Source of the DNA: Gammaproteobacteria bacterium 28-57-27
Lineage (GTDB): Bacteria > Pseudomonadota > Gammaproteobacteria > Halothiobacillales > Halothiobacillaceae
Assembly: GCA_002281735.1 (NCBI GenBank)
Contig: NCGK01000016.1
Location: 1 to 40,602, forward strand
Length of the DNA: 40,602 bases
Direction of reading: 5' to 3'
Notes under the pieces: model-generated
Databases searched by the model: none
What the model saw: only the letters and a program-made list of their open reading frames with translations
Told to the model about the DNA's origin: nothing
In this document: positions 37,749-40,602 of the stretch, in pieces
How the letters are laid out: each line of letters begins with the position of its first letter
Position numbering within the stretch: the first letter of the stretch is position 1
Program-made: the position numbers and the translations under genes

Positions 37749-38356
37749 CAGCCTACCCTCCGCAACCACAATTCACATTCCAGCATAAACTCCAGCGCCT
37801 CGACATGGCGCACCGCATCGTCCACCGTCGCGCCCCAGGTGTACAGCCCGTGCCCTTCAATCAAATAGCCCACCGGCAGGCCATGCCGATTGATCCACGC
37901 CTCCACCGCCGCCGCCAAGCGCGGAATATCCTGATCGTTGGCAAACACCGGAATGCTCAAGCTGGCTTCGTGACTTTCCACACCAGGAAATGCCTTGGCC
38001 AGCTCATAGCCTTCCAGCAACAGCACGCCTTCAGTCAGGCGCGACAACACGGTCGCGGGCATCGAATGGGTATGCAGCACGCAGCCCACTTCCGGTTCGC
38101 GCACATAAATCTGCGTGTGCAGCAACGTCTCGGCGGACTGACGCTTACCCGCCTCTAACGAAAAGCCGCTATCAATCGCCACGCGCAGGAAATCCTCCTC
38201 CGTCAACTTGCCCTTATGCCGTCCGGACACCGTCAACAGCGCGCGCTCCTCGTCCAGGCGCGCAGAAAAATTACTGCTAGTGGCAGGAACCCAGCCGCGT
38301 GAAAAGAAAAATCGCCCTGCGTCCATCAAGGACTGACTCAACATCAACTGCAGCAA
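37748..38356 (-). CDS. mtnB: Methylthioribulose-1-phosphate dehydratase
   Basis: A class II aldolase-like zinc enzyme of methionine salvage (about 200 residues). Zinc ligands are in CVLHTHSMPATVLSR and later IEGHGLYTWG; the N-terminal ATSSNFSARLDEERALLTVSG and the SRGWVP motif match the family. The start is uncertain. A TTG at 38356 has GAGAGG 6 nt upstream, whereas the ATG at 38344 has no ribosome-binding site; both give normal lengths. A mobile element ends its leader 26 bp upstream. It is first in mtnB-mtnD-mtnC; mtnA and mtnP are not in the window. Confidence 0.93.
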   Translation of the reverse strand: MLQLMLSQSLMDAGRFFFSRGWVPATSSNFSARLDEERALLTVSGRHKGKLTEEDFLRVAIDSGFSLEAGKRQSAETLLHTQIYVREPEVGCVLHTHSMPATVLSRLTEGVLLLEGYELAKAFPGVESHEASLSIPVFANDQDIPRLAAAVEAWINRHGLPVGYLIEGHGLYTWGATVDDAVRHVEALEFMLECELWLRRVG

Positions 38357-38381
38357 TTTCAGCCTCTCCCTCTTTTTAAGA

Positions 38382-38485
38382 TAGGACTTACGCAAAAGTG
38401 TTCCCGCAAGGCAAAGCGCCGAAGACAGTACACCGAGTACGGCGAGGCGCTTGAACGCCGCTGGGGCGCTTTTGCGTAAGTCCTA
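38382..38485 (+). mobile_element. MITE family 1, copy B (104 bp)
   Basis: Same 104-bp structure and orientation as 5977-6080, with two substitutions. Terminal inverted repeats TAGGACTTACGCAAAAG are perfect and the flanks are TAAGA on both sides (38377-38381 and 38486-38490), a 5-bp duplication differing from copy A's. It lies in the mtnB leader. Confidence 0.88.
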
Positions 38486-38728
38486 TAAGAAATACAAAAC
38501 ACACCCAGCGGGTGATAAGCCTAGCACAGGCTCTTACCCACCAGCCCGCACACCACAGATAAAACACTCGATATCATTTCTATAAAAAACATGGGGTTGT
38601 CACATAGCCCCTTGAGAATGCTATCTGCCCGAATGAAGTATTTCGATAATTTGTTTGCCCTTTGGGAAGCTCCGAATTTTTTAGAGCTTCCTTAAAACCT
38701 GTTCACCCATTAAGGAGCGCACCGAGTT
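38486..38728 (+). promoter_or_regulatory. Leader region of the PhnD-like gene
   Basis: The remaining part of the 372-bp gap between mtnB and the PhnD-like gene. It holds a possible promoter, TTGTCA (38597-38602) and TGCTAT (38619-38624), 16-bp spacer, and a hairpin GGAAGCTC / GAGCTTCC (38665-38672 / 38684-38691). The hairpin lies in the 5' untranslated region about 40 bp before the start and could be regulatory. No small gene seen. Confidence 0.3.
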
Positions 38729-39565
38729 ATGAAAATCAAGAACCTGTATGTGTACCTAGCTCTCGCCATCTGTCTGCCAGCTCACGCCGACCTTAGCCTT
38801 TCCGGATCACCCTCCATCGTCGATCGCACCGAACTCAACAAAAACTATACTGCATTGGCCAAGCTGCTCAGCAAGGAGCTAGGTGAGCCCGTGCATTATG
38901 TCGCACCAGTCAGTTGCCAAGGCTATGCCCAAGCCTTGCGCAAGGAGCAGTACGACCTGCTCATCGACGCCCCCCACATGGCGGCCTGGCGTGTCGCCAA
39001 GGGCTTGCACACGCCAGTCGCCGAAGCCAAAACCACCCTCAACTATCTCGTGGTCGTCCCGGCCAGCAACACCACCATCCATTCCGCCGAGCAGCTCATT
39101 ACTCACCCTGTATGCGTCCAGTCCCCCCCCAACCTGTCCACTCTGATATTTCTCAATCAATTCCCCAACCCCATGCAGCAGCCCGAGCTGCGCATGTACG
39201 ACGCTCAGGCAGGCAAACCACAAAAACTGCTTAGTGGCGAATGCGATGCCGCCGTGCTTCCCGCAAATGTCTACCAATACAAATTTGACCAAGCAACCCA
39301 AGCCAAGCTGCGCATCGTTTATGTCAGCCCCCCGCTGCCTGGTTATGTATTGACCGCCAGCAACAAGCTCAGTGCGGAAAAACGCAATGCCCTGGCGAAA
39401 CATCTGACCACCGCTGATCCTGCTGGCGACCCCCTGCTACAGGCACTCAACAAAGCCGGTGTGAATGACGAGGATCCAGGCAAAGTGCACTGGGTTGAAG
39501 TCAAACCCGGTGCACTCAAGGGCTTTGATGAGGTACTCAGCCAAAACGCCTACGGCTGGAATTAA
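38729..39565 (+). CDS. PhnD/SsuA-like periplasmic substrate-binding protein
   Basis: A 278-residue secreted protein with a signal peptide ending PAHA (about residue 20). The two-lobed fold is suggested by KNYTALAKLLSKELGEPVHYVAP, YDLLIDAPHMAAWRVAKG, a hinge in YLVVVPASNTTIHSAEQL and GECDAAVLPANVYQYK, as in the PhnD/phosphate-phosphonate ABC family. No permease or ATPase lies next to it, so it may be a sensor or an orphan receptor; its ligand is unknown. It is convergent with the c4 cytochrome and FccB-like genes, so a link to sulfur compounds is only positional. AAGGAG lies 11 nt before the ATG. Confidence 0.75.
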   Translation: MKIKNLYVYLALAICLPAHADLSLSGSPSIVDRTELNKNYTALAKLLSKELGEPVHYVAPVSCQGYAQALRKEQYDLLIDAPHMAAWRVAKGLHTPVAEAKTTLNYLVVVPASNTTIHSAEQLITHPVCVQSPPNLSTLIFLNQFPNPMQQPELRMYDAQAGKPQKLLSGECDAAVLPANVYQYKFDQATQAKLRIVYVSPPLPGYVLTASNKLSAEKRNALAKHLTTADPAGDPLLQALNKAGVNDEDPGKVHWVEVKPGALKGFDEVLSQNAYGWN

Positions 39566-39598
39566 CGGCAAGCTCGCAGCGTTCTATTCACATCCTTG

Positions 39599-39625
39599 AC
39601 CCTGGCTTTGTGGCCGGGGTTTTTT
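39599..39625 (+). terminator. Rho-independent terminator after the PhnD-like gene
   Basis: ACCCTGGC / GCCGGGGT stem (one G-T pair) around TTTGTG, then a T run, 33 bp after the stop. Confidence 0.8.
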
Positions 39626-39651
39626 ATGGCCTACAAAAAACGAACCCAAAC

Positions 39652-39675
39652 AAAAAAGGCTCCTTACGGAGCCTT
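39652..39675 (-). terminator. Rho-independent terminator after the c4 cytochrome gene
   Basis: AAGGCTCC / GGAGCCTT stem around TTAC with a six-T tail on the minus strand, 34 bp after the cytochrome stop. Confidence 0.9.
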
Positions 39676-39709
39676 GGGACGAAGTGTATGCGGGAAGACG
39701 ACCGTGCCG

Positions 39710-40405
39710 CTATTTGTCCGCAACGGGCGCGTAATAATCCGCCAGGGCAGAAATCTGCTCACGGGTCAGCGGCTTGGCAAACGCACGCATGGCCTGTACG
39801 CCGTCGTTGTGACGCGAGCCATTGCTGAAGTTCTCCATGCTGCGAATGAAGTATTCACGCGGCAAACCCGCCAAGGCCGGGGTTTCATTGATGCCGCCCT
39901 GCCCATGTAGACCATGGCATGAAGCGCAAGGTGTAACCAGACTGGCAACATCACCCTTACGAATCAGCTTATCCGTGGGGACCGACGCGACATGCGCAGC
40001 AACAGGCAAGGGTTGCGCGGCGTAAAACGCGGCCAAATCCGCCATGTCCTGCTTGGTCAGTAATTCCGCCTCAACTTTCATCATGGACGATTTGGCATCT
40101 TCAAAGCGTAAGCCGGATTGATAGTCCAACAGCATTTTGTAGGTGTATTCAGCACGCTGTCCGTTCAGTGAGGGCCAGTTGGTGCTGAGTGACTCGCCTG
40201 CCACACCATGACAGGACGCGCAAAACATGGAGCTGTGCAACACCTTGCCGCGCTGAGTGTCAGCTTTGGGCATGTCTTTCAAGACTTGGGACAAGGCGGC
40301 CGGTGTCCACTCGACGGCGCAGGAGCCCGGAACCTCCGCCGCAAGAGCCATACCACTCATGGCAGCGCTTAAAAGACCGATCGCAAAAGAAAGAGAGTTT
40401 TTCAT
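39710..40405 (-). CDS. Dihaem cytochrome c4-type protein
   Basis: A 231-residue periplasmic cytochrome with a signal peptide ending ALAA (about residue 23) and two haem sites, CASCH at 62-66 and 160-164. Each half has the c4 layout: haem motif, PSLNGQRAEYTYKMLLDYQSG or PALAGLPREYFIRSMENFSNG, then a Met region (SSMMKVEAELL; VQAMRAFAKPLT) and a C-terminal helix. It would carry electrons from the FccB-like flavoprotein encoded immediately upstream (8 bp gap) to terminal oxidases. The ATG at 40405 has GAGG 7 nt upstream; an in-frame start upstream overlaps the flavoprotein gene. It occupies the place a monohaem FccA would take at the left edge. Confidence 0.85.
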   Translation of the reverse strand: MKNSLSFAIGLLSAAMSGMALAAEVPGSCAVEWTPAALSQVLKDMPKADTQRGKVLHSSMFCASCHGVAGESLSTNWPSLNGQRAEYTYKMLLDYQSGLRFEDAKSSMMKVEAELLTKQDMADLAAFYAAQPLPVAAHVASVPTDKLIRKGDVASLVTPCASCHGLHGQGGINETPALAGLPREYFIRSMENFSNGSRHNDGVQAMRAFAKPLTREQISALADYYAPVADK

Positions 40406-40413
40406 AGAGTGCC

Positions 40414-40602
40414 TCACACAAAGCAATCAGCGGTAAAGGTACGAATCCAGGTTTCGGTATACAGCGCCGCCAGGCGAATCTGCGCCTTGCTGGCGTTGAG
40501 TACCTGGTAGCGTGGGCCGGAGACGTTGGTGATCTTGCCGTCCTTGAGTTCGAACACGTCCACCACAAACAGGCCGTATTCGTGTCCGGCCAGGGCGTAG
40601 CA
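40414..40602 (-). CDS. FccB-like sulfide dehydrogenase flavoprotein, C-terminus only
   Basis: The last 62 codons of a leftward gene cut by the window edge. The visible part begins CYALAGHEYGLFVVDVFEL and ends ALYTETWIRTFTADCFV. It resembles the C-terminal domain of flavocytochrome c sulfide dehydrogenase flavoproteins, where a Cys-Tyr start, a V-x-V-F strand and a final YxxxW...T.D.F helix occur. The conserved Cys at the visible start may be one of the redox disulfide cysteines, but this cannot be confirmed. Location upstream of a dihaem cytochrome supports a sulfide-oxidising pair. Confidence 0.55.
   Translation of the reverse strand, partial: CYALAGHEYGLFVVDVFELKDGKITNVSGPRYQVLNASKAQIRLAALYTETWIRTFTADCFV

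Overview
The window reads as chromosomal DNA of a sulfur-oxidising gammaproteobacterium (or close relative). The lineage clue is the surE-pcm-yqaA-nlpD-rpoS order, together with the ffh / rpsP-rimM-trmD-rplS and lpxC-dciA-secA neighbourhoods. The lifestyle clue is three separate sulfide-oxidation loci: a monohaem cytochrome followed by a flavocytochrome c flavoprotein (left edge), a sulfide:quinone oxidoreductase with all three catalytic cysteines (4625-5899), and a second flavocytochrome c-like flavoprotein followed by a dihaem c4-type cytochrome (right edge). No genus can be fixed from the sequence alone.

Layout. 1-411: leftward fccA and start of fccB. 740-4428: rightward ctaB, a PepSY membrane protein, COX15-type haem A synthase, yhbY and aat. 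4625-5899: sqr, then a strong terminator. 6082-7496: leftward NTF2-like gene and truD. 7553-14487: rightward relA, a cyclic-nucleotide-binding-fold protein, ettA, a DUF2242-like lipoprotein and a Tat-exported PhoD-type phosphatase. 14556-18523: leftward surE-pcm-yqaA-nlpD-rpoS. 18632-19222: smr. 19243-19862: a 620-bp gene-free block of nested palindromes. 19863-20929: an unfamiliar leftward pair (FixH/YtkA-like anchored protein and a two-repeat helical protein). 21133-30363: mutT-thiE fusion, argJ, secA, dciA (+), lpxC, htpG, ogt. 30443-35837: rplS, trmD, rimM, rpsP, ffh, typA. 35951-38356: truncated globin (+) and methionine salvage mtnB-mtnD-mtnC (-). 38729-39565: PhnD-like periplasmic protein. 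39710-40602: c4 cytochrome and C-terminus of an FccB-like flavoprotein.

How the genes fit together: the left and right edges and sqr feed electrons from sulfide into cytochrome c and quinone; ctaB and haem A synthase supply haem for an aa3-type oxidase whose subunits are not in this window. Most of the middle is housekeeping (translation, secretion, LPS, stringent response, general stress, damage repair).

The most notable signals are small non-autonomous mobile elements. One family (104 bp, 17-bp terminal inverted repeats, 5-bp target duplications) has two near-identical copies, one exactly at a stop codon and one in the mtnB leader. A second family (143/135 bp, 17-bp terminal inverted repeats) has one copy inserted, with a 4-bp target duplication, into the start codon region of nlpD, adding 49 in-frame codons ahead of the lipoprotein signal. 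No transposase gene is present in the window.
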